DNA of 49,416 bases, taken from NCBI RefSeq assembly GCF_000696095.1, contig NZ_BAYX01000029.1, positions 1-49,416 of the forward strand. The letters are read 5' to 3'. Positions 19,561-26,667 of the stretch are shown here, piece after piece. Within the stretch, counting starts at the first letter, position 1; each line of letters begins with the position of its first letter. Made by a program: the position numbers and the translations under genes. The notes beneath the pieces are model-generated. The model worked only from the letters and a program-made list of their open reading frames with translations, had not been told where the DNA came from and made no database searches. The DNA is from Rhizobium rhizogenes NBRC 13257. GTDB taxonomy: Bacteria > Pseudomonadota > Alphaproteobacteria > Rhizobiales > Rhizobiaceae.

Positions 19561-19740
19561 AAGGTCTCGTCCGAGTGCCCGAAAACGAACAGCACCTCAG
19601 AGGGTCGGAAATCGGATCGATGCCTCCTCCTTGGGATTTGGTATCGATCGCGCAAGCGAACCTGTAGAGCATTGCCGACTACAGTTTATACCGATCATGA
19701 ACACACATGGCTTGAGACGCCCCTGCCGATTTGACGGCAC

Positions 19741-20181
19741 CTATTGTCGCAACTTTGCAAGCCAGTCGGTGTACCGTGCCAGCGCAAGTGGAGGCAGCCT
19801 GGCCTTGGCGAATGCATCAAGGTTAGCCGGATTCCTCCCCACGACGATCAGCCCGACCATTCCCATCGAATAGTGAGGAGCGCATTTGTAAGCGTAGGCA
19901 CCCTCGATCTCGAAAGTGACCTCGATCTCCTCGTTGACGCGTCCCTTGAAAGGCTTCGCGCCCTCGGGGATCAGATCCTTGATGCTTTCCGCATTGTGCC
20001 CTGGCTCGGCCGCGACGAAACGAACGCTGTCGCCCGGCGCGATCTGTAGAAACGCCGGTTCGAAGACCATGGCACCGGTCTCACCCCGGTTCAGCATGCG
20101 AACCTCATGCGTCTCGGCCCACGCGGTGCTTACGCTGGCAAGCAATGTCGCCGCGAAAGTCAACGTTTGAAAAACTCTCAT
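19741..20181 (-). CDS. paz: Pseudoazurin (type I blue copper protein)
   Basis: A 146-residue protein with a Sec signal peptide cleaved after about residue 22 (TAWA/ETHEV). The mature form, about 124 residues, has all four copper ligands: H62 (AEPGHNAES), C100 (YKCAPHYS), H103 and M108. In mature numbering these are 40, 78, 81 and 86, as in known pseudoazurins. It carries electrons in the periplasm, classically to nitrite or nitrous oxide reductases. No nir, nor catalytic or nos genes are in the window. It is divergent from the Tat flavoprotein, so the two may share control and electron flow. ATG 20181 is used because the signal peptide begins there. Confidence 0.93.
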   Translation of the reverse strand: MRVFQTLTFAATLLASVSTAWAETHEVRMLNRGETGAMVFEPAFLQIAPGDSVRFVAAEPGHNAESIKDLIPEGAKPFKGRVNEEIEVTFEIEGAYAYKCAPHYSMGMVGLIVVGRNPANLDAFAKARLPPLALARYTDWLAKLRQ

Positions 20182-20206
20182 GCACTCCCCCTTCCTGATC
20201 CTCCTG

Positions 20207-20223
20207 TCGATGTTCGACATCGA
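20207..20223. promoter_or_regulatory. 17-bp dyad upstream of pseudoazurin
   Basis: TCGATGT (20207-20213), TCG, ACATCGA (20217-20223) is a 7-3-7 perfect dyad about 26 bases before the pseudoazurin start. Its size and position fit a repressor or activator site. It does not match an Fnr/Nnr box. Confidence 0.45.
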
Positions 20224-20243
20224 TGCTCGGTGAGTAGCAGAAC

Positions 20244-20278
20244 GTATCCTATGAAACAAGTATGTATCTTAGGATACA
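20244..20278. promoter_or_regulatory. Palindrome pair in the paz/flavoprotein divergent region (MarR operator candidate)
   Basis: TGTATC-TTAG-GATACA (20263-20278) is a perfect 6-4-6 palindrome. In addition, GTATCCTA (20244-20251) is the exact inverse of TAGGATAC (20270-20277), so the half-site recurs. MarR dimers bind palindromes of this size, and a MarR gene closes the downstream operon (22796-23311). The site lies about 85 bases before the flavoprotein start. Confidence 0.6.
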
Positions 20279-20362
20279 ATATTGACAGGCGGAGGAGATG
20301 CCCCTACCGTTCGACGCATCCCCGGCGTTGATGGGGGGAGAGGATTCAGGGAGGATCGTTCT

Positions 20363-22093
20363 ATGAAATCAGATTTATCCGAGCAGCCGGAGCTGAAGGC
20401 TCAGGTATCGCGGCGCAATTTCATGAAGGCGGCGACGATTGCGACGGCAGGCGCCGCGATCGGCACGACTGTGGTCACGGACGCGAACGCACAGGCGTGG
20501 AACGAGGAATACGACGTGGTCGTTGTCGGTTCTGGAGGAGCGGCGCTGGCAGCGGCGGCAGCGGCGGTTCACAATGGCGCCCGTGTCAAGGTGCTTGAGA
20601 AGGCCGAACTGGTCGGGGGCACCACGATAAAATCCGGCGGCGTCTATTGGATTCCCAACAACCCTTTCATGGTTGCAGACGGAATAGCAGACCGCAAGGA
20701 GGATGCCCTCCGTTACATGTCGCGCTGCGCCTTTCCGCACCTCTACCGTCCTGACAGCCCAACCTTCGGCATGACAGACCACAATTACCGCCTGATGGAA
20801 GTGCTGTACGACCGTGGCGGCAAGGTGCTTCAGGAATTTTCGGACATTGGGGCGCTGAAGTCCGTGCGTTATCCCACTTATGGCTATATGCCGATCCCCG
20901 ACTATTACGCGAACCTTCCCGAGAACAAAGCGCCGCGCGGCCGTTCGGTGCATCCGGCTGATGGCAAGGGCGAGCCCGGTGCTGGATCGGACCTCGTGGG
21001 CCAGTTGCAGGCCTTCATCGAAGGCCGCGGCGCCCAGATCGCACTGGAAACCGCGGTCGTCAGGGCCGTGGTGGACGAAAATCGCAAGGTGCTCGGCGTG
21101 GTGGCGAGAACCTTCGACGGCACCGAATTGAACATACGCGCGCGCAAGGGCGTGATCTTCGGCTCCGGCGGTTTTACGCAGAATCCGGATATGCGCGAGA
21201 CTTACCTGCGCATCCCGGTTCTCGGCGGCTGCGCGGTGCCGACCAATCAGGGCGATTTCGTCAAGATCGCCATCGATCTCGGCGCGCAGCTTGGCAATAT
21301 GAACGAAGCCTGGCTGCAGCAGGAAGTGCTGGATGAAGTGCTCGAGTTCAACAGCGTTCCCTTCGGCGTGTTCTTCCTGGGCGGAGACAGCATGGTGATG
21401 GTCAACAAATTCGGCCGCCGCACCTGCAACGAGAAGACCACTTACAATGAGCGCACCCGCTCCCACTTGGTCTGGGATCCCGCGCGCGGCGAGTACGTCA
21501 ATCGCCTCCAATTTATGATCTTCGACGATCATGCACGCAGCTTCGGCGGCGTAATGATACCGCCACCCGGCGAGTTCGTTCCGCCCTACATCATTACAGC
21601 GGACACACTGGAAGACCTGGCTAAAAAGATCGATGAAAAGCTCGCTTCCTACGAACACCAGATCGGGCATTTTCGACTGGACGGCAACTTCCTCGACGGC
21701 CTGAAAGAAACGCTCGTCCGTTTCAAAGGCTTTGCCGAGACCGGCAAGGACACGGATTACCTGCGCGGGGAAGCGCCGATTGACCAGTACTTCGCGCCGC
21801 CGAAGGGCTTCGAGGTGAAGGGGCCGAACCCTTGGCTTCATCCGATTTCCGACAAAGGTCCGTATTATGCCATCGCGCTTGCCGCCGGCACGCTCGATAC
21901 CAAAGGTGGTGCGGTCTATGACGAGCATTCCCGGGTGCTCGATACCCACGATCAGCCGATCGACGGACTTTATGTCGCCGGCAACGCGGGCGCCTCGCCC
22001 TCGGGGCAGTCCTACTGGGGGGCGGGAGGAACGCTGGGTCTTGCCATCACCTTCGGCTTTATTGCGGGAGAGCATGCTGCGCGGCGCAGTTGA
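20363..22093 (+). CDS. Tat-exported FAD-dependent oxidoreductase, 3-ketosteroid dehydrogenase/fumarate reductase superfamily
   Basis: A 576-residue flavoprotein. The N-terminus has a twin-arginine signal (SRRNFMK, residues 16-22) with a hydrophobic stretch and an Ala-rich cleavage region near 43. The FAD-binding fold starts at VVVVGSGGAALAAA (52-65). The C-terminal FAD segment (GPYYAIALAAGTLDTKGG, GLYVAGNAGAS, YWGAGGTLGLAITFGF) resembles KstD-type 3-oxosteroid dehydrogenases and flavocytochrome c fumarate reductases. The substrate is unknown. The start has GGGAGG upstream. It should act in the periplasm and needs an electron acceptor; the divergent pseudoazurin is an obvious candidate, by inference. 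A serine-less alpha/beta-hydrolase-like gene and a MarR gene follow. Confidence 0.85.
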   Translation: MKSDLSEQPELKAQVSRRNFMKAATIATAGAAIGTTVVTDANAQAWNEEYDVVVVGSGGAALAAAAAAVHNGARVKVLEKAELVGGTTIKSGGVYWIPNNPFMVADGIADRKEDALRYMSRCAFPHLYRPDSPTFGMTDHNYRLMEVLYDRGGKVLQEFSDIGALKSVRYPTYGYMPIPDYYANLPENKAPRGRSVHPADGKGEPGAGSDLVGQLQAFIEGRGAQIALETAVVRAVVDENRKVLGVVARTFDGTELNIRARKGVIFGSGGFTQNPDMRETYLRIPVLGGCAVPTNQGDFVKIAIDLGAQLGNMNEAWLQQEVLDEVLEFNSVPFGVFFLGGDSMVMVNKFGRRTCNEKTTYNERTRSHLVWDPARGEYVNRLQFMIFDDHARSFGGVMIPPPGEFVPPYIITADTLEDLAKKIDEKLASYEHQIGHFRLDGNFLDGLKETLVRFKGFAETGKDTDYLRGEAPIDQYFAPPKGFEVKGPNPWLHPISDKGPYYAIALAAGTLDTKGGAVYDEHSRVLDTHDQPIDGLYVAGNAGASPSGQSYWGAGGTLGLAITFGFIAGEHAARRS

Positions 22094-22143
22094 TCCGTCG
22101 GAGAGATATCGGGACCGTTCTGTGACATCTGGGATCTGAGGTC

Positions 22144-22755
22144 ATGACAGCGAAACGCCATAGTCTTCTCCACCTAGCCTTCGACGGACCCGAGACCGGA
22201 GAGCCGTGGCTGATCCTTCACGATCGCCATGGCAGTCTTGCCGCCGCGCGTATGTTGGGTGAAACCCAGCTTGCACCGGACACGCGTCGCATTGCCGTGC
22301 GAAGCGCCCGGACCCAGACGCGCGGCAGCCTTGCTCCGCCCAAGGGCAACTTCTGGTTCATCGGCCCTCTGCACCAGCCGGAATTGTCCACGCTTGGCGA
22401 CGCACTCTATCAACTCGACCGGTTGCTCAATGATATGAGGGACATTGATGGGCATTCGCGCCTGAACCTTCTCGGGCAAGGCGAGGGCGGCACGGTCGCT
22501 TTGTTGCTGGCCTTGCTGCGTCCTGACATGATCGGCCACGTAGTGGCCATGAACGCCTCATTCCCTCGCAATTTTTCCCGAATGCCCATGCAAATCGGCG
22601 ACGTAAATGGGCTGACCGTGCTGTTATCCGAAGACGATGGCGTCACAGCCACGGAGTTGATGCGCATTGCTCCCGGTCTAGCCGTGTCGGTGCACGGCAA
22701 CGTGTGGTCGCCCGACACGAGGGGTGGTCAGGGCGAGGTGTTTATGGGAGATTAG
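22144..22755 (+). CDS. Alpha/beta-hydrolase-fold protein lacking the nucleophilic serine
   Basis: A 203-residue protein resembling the carboxylesterase/phospholipase or PHB-depolymerase type of alpha/beta hydrolase. LILHDRHGSLAAARMLGE matches the oxyanion region and LNLLGQGEGGTVALLLALL the nucleophile elbow. The elbow GxSxG reads GQGEGG: Glu replaces Ser, so ordinary serine-esterase chemistry is not expected. It lies 50 bases after the Tat flavoprotein and overlaps the open frame of the MarR gene. It could be a binding or accessory protein. The fold is likely; the function is unknown. Confidence 0.6.
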   Translation: MTAKRHSLLHLAFDGPETGEPWLILHDRHGSLAAARMLGETQLAPDTRRIAVRSARTQTRGSLAPPKGNFWFIGPLHQPELSTLGDALYQLDRLLNDMRDIDGHSRLNLLGQGEGGTVALLLALLRPDMIGHVVAMNASFPRNFSRMPMQIGDVNGLTVLLSEDDGVTATELMRIAPGLAVSVHGNVWSPDTRGGQGEVFMGD

Positions 22756-22795
22756 AGGGCAGACCACAGAGCGAAGATTGATAAATGCCAAAGAC

Positions 22796-23311
22796 ATGAC
22801 AGAACGCAGAATCATCAACTCGAATTTAGTCACCCGTCTCAATCCCGACGCAACGCAGCTCCGGCACGGTGATCTGCTTTACACGATCCATGAGCTTTCG
22901 AGACTGATCAGCACGCATTTCGACAAGGTAATGGAGCCTCATAATCTCACTCGGGCGCAATGGTGGGCGATCATGCACATCATGCTGAACGAAGGTCAAA
23001 GCCAGTCTGATCTTGCGCGCGTCATGCAGATGGGCAGATCGGCCGCTGGAAAGTTGTTCGACCGCCTCGAGGCAAAGGGGTGGATCGAACGCAGGCCTGA
23101 CAAAGACGATCAGAGGGTCCTATGCGTCTTCCTGCTTGAGGGCGTAAGTCCGGTCTTCGATGCAATCGTTTCCGGCGGTCCGACATTGTTCGAAACGCTT
23201 CTCGACGGGATTTCCGAGCAAGAAGAACGCGCCTTATTGTCTGGTCTGGATAAGATCAGGATAAATGCCGAGCGCGCGATGGGCGTGCATGGCCGCACAA
23301 GCCGGCTTTAA
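22796..23311 (+). CDS. MarR-family transcriptional regulator
   Basis: A 171-residue MarR protein. The winged HTH is clear: LTRAQWWAIMHIMLNEGQSQ, SDLARVMQMGRSAAGKLFDR, and the wing WIERRPDKDDQRVLCV. MarR proteins usually repress catabolic operons until an aromatic ligand binds. ATG 22796 is used because the conserved part begins near it, though its ribosome site is weak; the frame is open back to 22724. It ends the flavoprotein operon. Its likely operator is the palindrome at 20263-20278. Confidence 0.85.
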   Translation: MTERRIINSNLVTRLNPDATQLRHGDLLYTIHELSRLISTHFDKVMEPHNLTRAQWWAIMHIMLNEGQSQSDLARVMQMGRSAAGKLFDRLEAKGWIERRPDKDDQRVLCVFLLEGVSPVFDAIVSGGPTLFETLLDGISEQEERALLSGLDKIRINAERAMGVHGRTSRL

Positions 23312-23317
23312 AGCCGG
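23302..23317. repeat. 16-bp perfect palindrome over the MarR stop codon
   Basis: CCGGCTTT (23302-23309) and AAAGCCGG (23310-23317) form a perfect palindrome across the MarR stop. As RNA it can fold with a TTAA loop and six G/C-rich pairs. There is no T-run, so termination is uncertain. Confidence 0.45.
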
Positions 23318-23645
23318 GGCTGAACTCACGCCTCGATCATCGCTTTCGTTGTTCAACGCATATAACTTTGTGCCAGCACCGCGCTTTTAGTGGCGTGGTG
23401 GGTGGAAATGCGGCGTCTTACCATCCTCAAAAAATATCGAAGCGTTGACCATATGGGCAATGCGTAGCCGGCGTTCCATAACGCAGGCTAGCGATTGCCG
23501 ACAATGGCGCGACTTTGGGAGCGGAGGGAGTTCCGCTTGTCGTTCTCCGGTAAACGACAGCGGGCGAACCTGAGGGGGGGTAAAGGAATGATCGCGCAGC
23601 ACATGGCGGCATCCTTGCAGGATTATCCTGAAAGGGGTGATTCCG
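23318..23645. other. Intergenic region upstream of the NorE-like gene
   Basis: About 330 bases without a convincing gene; short minus-strand frames look like chance. It probably holds the promoter of the NorE-like gene, whose start has AAGGGG at good spacing. No specific boxes are claimed. Confidence 0.4.
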
Positions 23646-24245
23646 ATGTCTGATACGGTTGCAGGCCCATCGTCAGATATGCTCCAGCAGAGAGAAATTC
23701 CCGGCGAGCCCGGCCTCTGGGTTTTCCTGTTTGGTGATATGGCGATCTTCGTTGTCTTCTTCGCCTCTTATCTGGTCGAACGCGCCGATCACCGTTTGCT
23801 GTTCCAGGCCTCGCGACAATCTTTTGGTGTGACGATCGGCGTCATCAACACGATCATCCTTCTGATCAGCTCCCTTCTGGTGGTGATAGCGGTGAGTGCG
23901 GTTCGCGGGCGCGCAAATCCGATCGCTGTGCGGGCACTTTGGGGAGCATTATTCTGCGGCGGAACCTTCGTGATACTCAAATGTGTCGAGTACACGCATT
24001 TGGTTTCCGCAGGAAACGGTCCTGGTTCGAACCTTTACTTCACCTATTTCTTCATTCTCACCGGCGTGCACCTGATCCATGTGCTGATCGGCTTCGTCAC
24101 CCTTGGAATCATGATCGCCAAGGCGAGGCAACCGCGGGAATTAACAGGCCAGAACCTGTCCACAATCCAGTCTTGTGTTTGTTACTGGCATCTCGTCGAC
24201 CTTCTCTGGATCGTCATTTTTCCGCTTCTCTATCTGTTGGGGTAA
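23646..24245 (+). CDS. Cytochrome c oxidase subunit III family protein (NorE-like)
   Basis: A 199-residue membrane protein of the COX3/NorE family with five predicted helices. Family marks are GEPGLWVFLFGDMAIFVVFF near the start, the helix FILTGVHLIHVLIGFVTLGI, and WHLVDLLWIVIFPLLYL at the end. NorE proteins accompany nitric oxide reductase, and oxidase subunit III supports heme-copper oxidases, but no catalytic heme-copper subunit is encoded here. Start ATG 23646 has AAGGGG upstream. It is followed three bases later by the NorF-like gene, so they are a pair. Confidence 0.85.
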   Translation: MSDTVAGPSSDMLQQREIPGEPGLWVFLFGDMAIFVVFFASYLVERADHRLLFQASRQSFGVTIGVINTIILLISSLLVVIAVSAVRGRANPIAVRALWGALFCGGTFVILKCVEYTHLVSAGNGPGSNLYFTYFFILTGVHLIHVLIGFVTLGIMIAKARQPRELTGQNLSTIQSCVCYWHLVDLLWIVIFPLLYLLG

Positions 24246-24248
24246 GCC

Positions 24249-24518
24249 ATGGCGCTGAAAGAACTTGTTCCCTTCCGCGTCGCACTCACCTGGGCAATCC
24301 TGGTCGCACTGTCGATCCTTGGTTCGATCCTGGGCATCGAGGGCGAAGACAGTACGCTGATCGCCGTCATCGTTCTGGCTTTTGCGGTGATCAAGGTCCG
24401 GTTTGTCGGACTGGACTTCATGGAATTGTGCCACGCACCCTTGGCGATGCGCGCAGCATTCGAGGCCTATTGCGTCGTGCTCCTGGGTACGCTCACCGGG
24501 CTTTACGCATTTCTATGA
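24249..24518 (+). CDS. Cytochrome c oxidase subunit IV family protein (NorF-like)
   Basis: An 89-residue membrane protein with three predicted helices. The middle region VIKVRFVGLDFMELCHAPLA is typical of prokaryotic COX4/NorF-like proteins, whose hallmark is a V-K-x-x-F-V-G-x-x-F-M-E-x-x-H-A pattern. Such proteins are thought to help assemble or stabilise heme-copper enzymes. It follows the NorE-like gene by three bases. The partner enzyme must be encoded elsewhere, or the pair has another role beside this catabolic operon. Confidence 0.8.
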   Translation: MALKELVPFRVALTWAILVALSILGSILGIEGEDSTLIAVIVLAFAVIKVRFVGLDFMELCHAPLAMRAAFEAYCVVLLGTLTGLYAFL

Positions 24519-24673
24519 TTTTTCCGTCGATTGGACTCCAGCGATTGGCACTTGGCGTGCCCAACTTGGCCCTCGCAGCACGCAGAGGCCCAAAACGAGC
24601 CGCCGATATTATCCAGGTGGGTAATGCACACATTGCTGTGATCACCCAAGGTGCAAAAACGGTCCGACGCTGA
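24515..24673 (+). CDS. Small ORF overlapping norF-like stop (doubtful)
   Basis: A 52-codon frame whose ATG overlaps the NorF-like stop (ATGA). It begins MIFPSIGLQRLALGVPN and ends with GAKTVRR. The overlap suggests coupling, but I recognise no family and it may be chance. Confidence 0.22.
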   Translation: MIFPSIGLQRLALGVPNLALAARRGPKRAADIIQVGNAHIAVITQGAKTVRR

Positions 24674-24842
24674 GGACTGATGAGTGTCCGGATCGCAAGA
24701 TGCCGTTCGCGATTTAGGCCGGCAGCTGCGCGTGACACGATGAGAGGAAATCGCGTCCCGGAAATTTTGCAGTGCCAGGAAGGCCCGTTGAAGTTTTTTG
24801 TAACCGGATCGGAAGGTCCGGCATTTGCAGGGAGGAAAACTG

Positions 24843-24929
24843 ATGATGTGCGATTTGAATTCAGTCGAACACGCGTTGCTGAACGCCCGCTCCGCACCGC
24901 CAGCGGGCGCAAAGGGAGCCGGCAATTGA
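24843..24929 (+). CDS. 28-codon leader ORF coupled to the hydratase
   Basis: Starting ATG 24843 behind a strong ribosome site (GGGAGGA, 24830-24836), this frame encodes 28 residues (begins MMCDLNSVEHALLNARSAP) and stops at TGA 24927-24929. The hydratase's TTG start at 24926 overlaps that stop (TTGA). It could be a coupling leader that feeds ribosomes to the weak TTG start, or the stub of a deleted gene. Confidence 0.4.
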   Translation: MMCDLNSVEHALLNARSAPPAGAKGAGN

Positions 24930-25732
24930 CGGTCGCCCCTGAAAATCTGACGGCGGCCGTCGAGCGACTGGAGCGGGCAAGCGCCCGTAGCGCCCCGTGT
25001 GAACCTGTCGCCGATTTGCTTGGTCCCGATGACATCGATGCTGCCTATGAGGTGCAGAGGCGCATCACGGAACGACGGATCTCCGGGGGCGCACGACTTG
25101 TCGGCCGCAAGATTGGTCTGACCTCGCGCGCAGTCCAGGCGCAGATTGGGGTGAATCGTCCCGACTTCGGCGTGCTCTTTGACGACATGCAGTTCGCGGA
25201 CGGTGCGGAGATTCCGTTTTCGCGTTTGCTGCAGCCCAAGGCAGAAGCGGAGATCGCCTTTCTGCTCGCCAAGGACATTTTGGACGCTTCGGATCTGGTT
25301 GTCGTGCGCGACGCCGTCGCGCAGGCGTTTCCCTCCCTGGAAGTCGTCGATAGCCGGATTGCTGACTGGCGCATCGGCATCACTGACACAGTGGCCGACA
25401 ATGCCTCGTCGGGTGTCTTCGTAATCGGAGCACAAGGCGTCGCGCTCGACGCGGTGCAGCCTGCAGACGTGGTGATGACCATGCTGCGAAATGGTGAGGT
25501 GGTTTCACAAGGGACCGGGCGAGATTGTCTGGATGATCCGCTGAATGCACTTGCCTGGCTTGCCCGCACCGCGATCGAGATCGGTGCACCGCTGCGCGCG
25601 GGCGATATCGTGCTGTCGGGCGCGCTCGGACCGATGGTGCCGGTCCGTCCCGGTGATGTCTTTGAAGCGAAGATTGAGCCCCTGGGAACGATCATCGCGC
25701 GGTTTTCAAAAGAAGAAGGGGGAGAACAATGA
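24926..25732 (+). CDS. mhpD: 2-hydroxypenta-2,4-dienoate hydratase (MhpD/DmpE/HsaE type)
   Basis: A 268-residue hydratase of the fumarylacetoacetase-like fold. RLVGRKIGLTSRAVQAQIGV and PDFGVLFDDM are signature segments, and PKAEAEIAFLLAKDI carries the acidic metal ligands. It adds water to 2-hydroxypenta-2,4-dienoate or its alkyl homologue, giving a 4-hydroxy-2-oxo acid. The frame is open further upstream (to 24680), but TTG 24926 behind AAGGGAG gives the family length of about 269. It is the first enzyme gene of the meta-cleavage operon and overlaps the next gene by four bases (ATGA). Confidence 0.9.
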   Translation: MTVAPENLTAAVERLERASARSAPCEPVADLLGPDDIDAAYEVQRRITERRISGGARLVGRKIGLTSRAVQAQIGVNRPDFGVLFDDMQFADGAEIPFSRLLQPKAEAEIAFLLAKDILDASDLVVVRDAVAQAFPSLEVVDSRIADWRIGITDTVADNASSGVFVIGAQGVALDAVQPADVVMTMLRNGEVVSQGTGRDCLDDPLNALAWLARTAIEIGAPLRAGDIVLSGALGPMVPVRPGDVFEAKIEPLGTIIARFSKEEGGEQ

Positions 25733-26667
25733 CAGATCGCATTGGTGTCGCGATTGTGGGTTCGGGGAACATCGGCACGGATCTGATGATCAAGATCCTG
25801 CGTCACTCCGAGAATCTAGGCATGGTGGCGATGGTGGGGATCGATCCTGCCTCGGACGGATTGGCGCGGGCGGCGCGGTTGGGGGTCGCGACGACCGCTG
25901 GTGGTGTCGAAGGACTTATCGCCATGCCCGAATTCAAGCAGGTGGGCATTGTGATGGACGCGACCAGCGCCTCGGCTCACGTCGTCAATGCCAAACGTCT
26001 GGAGCCCTACGGGCTGCGGCTGATAGACCTGACGCCTGCGGCCATCGGCCCGTTCGTCATTCCGCCGGTGAATCTCGGCGAGCATCTCGGCGCACCCAAC
26101 ATCAATATGGTTACTTGCGGCGGTCAGGCAACTATTCCGATGGTGGCGGCCGTGTCGCGCGTGACCGATGTGCCCTATGCCGAGATCGTGGCCTCCGTGT
26201 CCTCGAAATCGGCCGGACCGGGAACGCGGGCCAATATCGATGAGTTCACCGAAACCACCGCCCATGCCATCGAACAAGTCGGCGGAGCGAAACGGGGAAA
26301 GGCGATCATCATCCTAAACCCGGCGGAGCCTCCGCTCATCATGCGCGATACAGTCTACTGCCTGGTCGGTGGCGCGGATCAGGACAAGATCCGCAAGTCC
26401 ATCAAAGACATGGTGGCCGAGGTTGCGATCTATGTGCCGGGCTACCGGCTTGTGCAGGAAGTGCAGTTCACTCCGGTCGATCCGGCTGAGATCGCCACCC
26501 TGCTGCCCGAGGGCTCGGGGTCGGTCGATACCAAGGTGACTATTTTCCTGGAGGTCGAAGGTGCGGCGCATTACCTGCCCGCCTATGCCGGCAATCTCGA
26601 CATCATGACCTCGGCTGCAATGCGCGTGGCTGAACAGATAGCCGTGCGCGCGAAAGAGGTGGCGTGA
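25729..26667 (+). CDS. mhpF: Acetaldehyde/propionaldehyde dehydrogenase, CoA-acylating (MhpF/DmpF/HsaG type)
   Basis: A 312-residue acylating aldehyde dehydrogenase of normal length. The NAD-binding loop is VAIVGSGNIGTDLMIK, and the catalytic cysteine lies in NMVTCGGQATIPMV. It converts the aldehyde released by the neighbouring aldolase, together with CoA and NAD+, to acetyl-CoA or propionyl-CoA, and the two enzymes form a channelling complex. It overlaps both neighbours by ATGA. If the aldehyde is propionaldehyde, the product is the substrate of the pcc module a few kilobases away. Confidence 0.93.
   Translation: MTDRIGVAIVGSGNIGTDLMIKILRHSENLGMVAMVGIDPASDGLARAARLGVATTAGGVEGLIAMPEFKQVGIVMDATSASAHVVNAKRLEPYGLRLIDLTPAAIGPFVIPPVNLGEHLGAPNINMVTCGGQATIPMVAAVSRVTDVPYAEIVASVSSKSAGPGTRANIDEFTETTAHAIEQVGGAKRGKAIIILNPAEPPLIMRDTVYCLVGGADQDKIRKSIKDMVAEVAIYVPGYRLVQEVQFTPVDPAEIATLLPEGSGSVDTKVTIFLEVEGAAHYLPAYAGNLDIMTSAAMRVAEQIAVRAKEVA

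Noticed and set aside
20375..22075. A 566-codon open frame on the minus strand opposite the Tat flavoprotein gene
   Set aside because: It is a shadow frame in high-G+C coding DNA. The plus strand shows FAD-binding and Tat motifs; the minus frame has no recognisable domain.
19741..24518. A denitrification gene cluster
   Set aside because: Pseudoazurin and NorE/NorF-like proteins alone are accessory parts. No nitrite, nitric oxide or nitrous oxide reductase gene is present.
24503..25435. A 310-codon minus-strand frame opposite the hydratase
   Set aside because: The plus strand clearly encodes a hydratase; this is a shadow.
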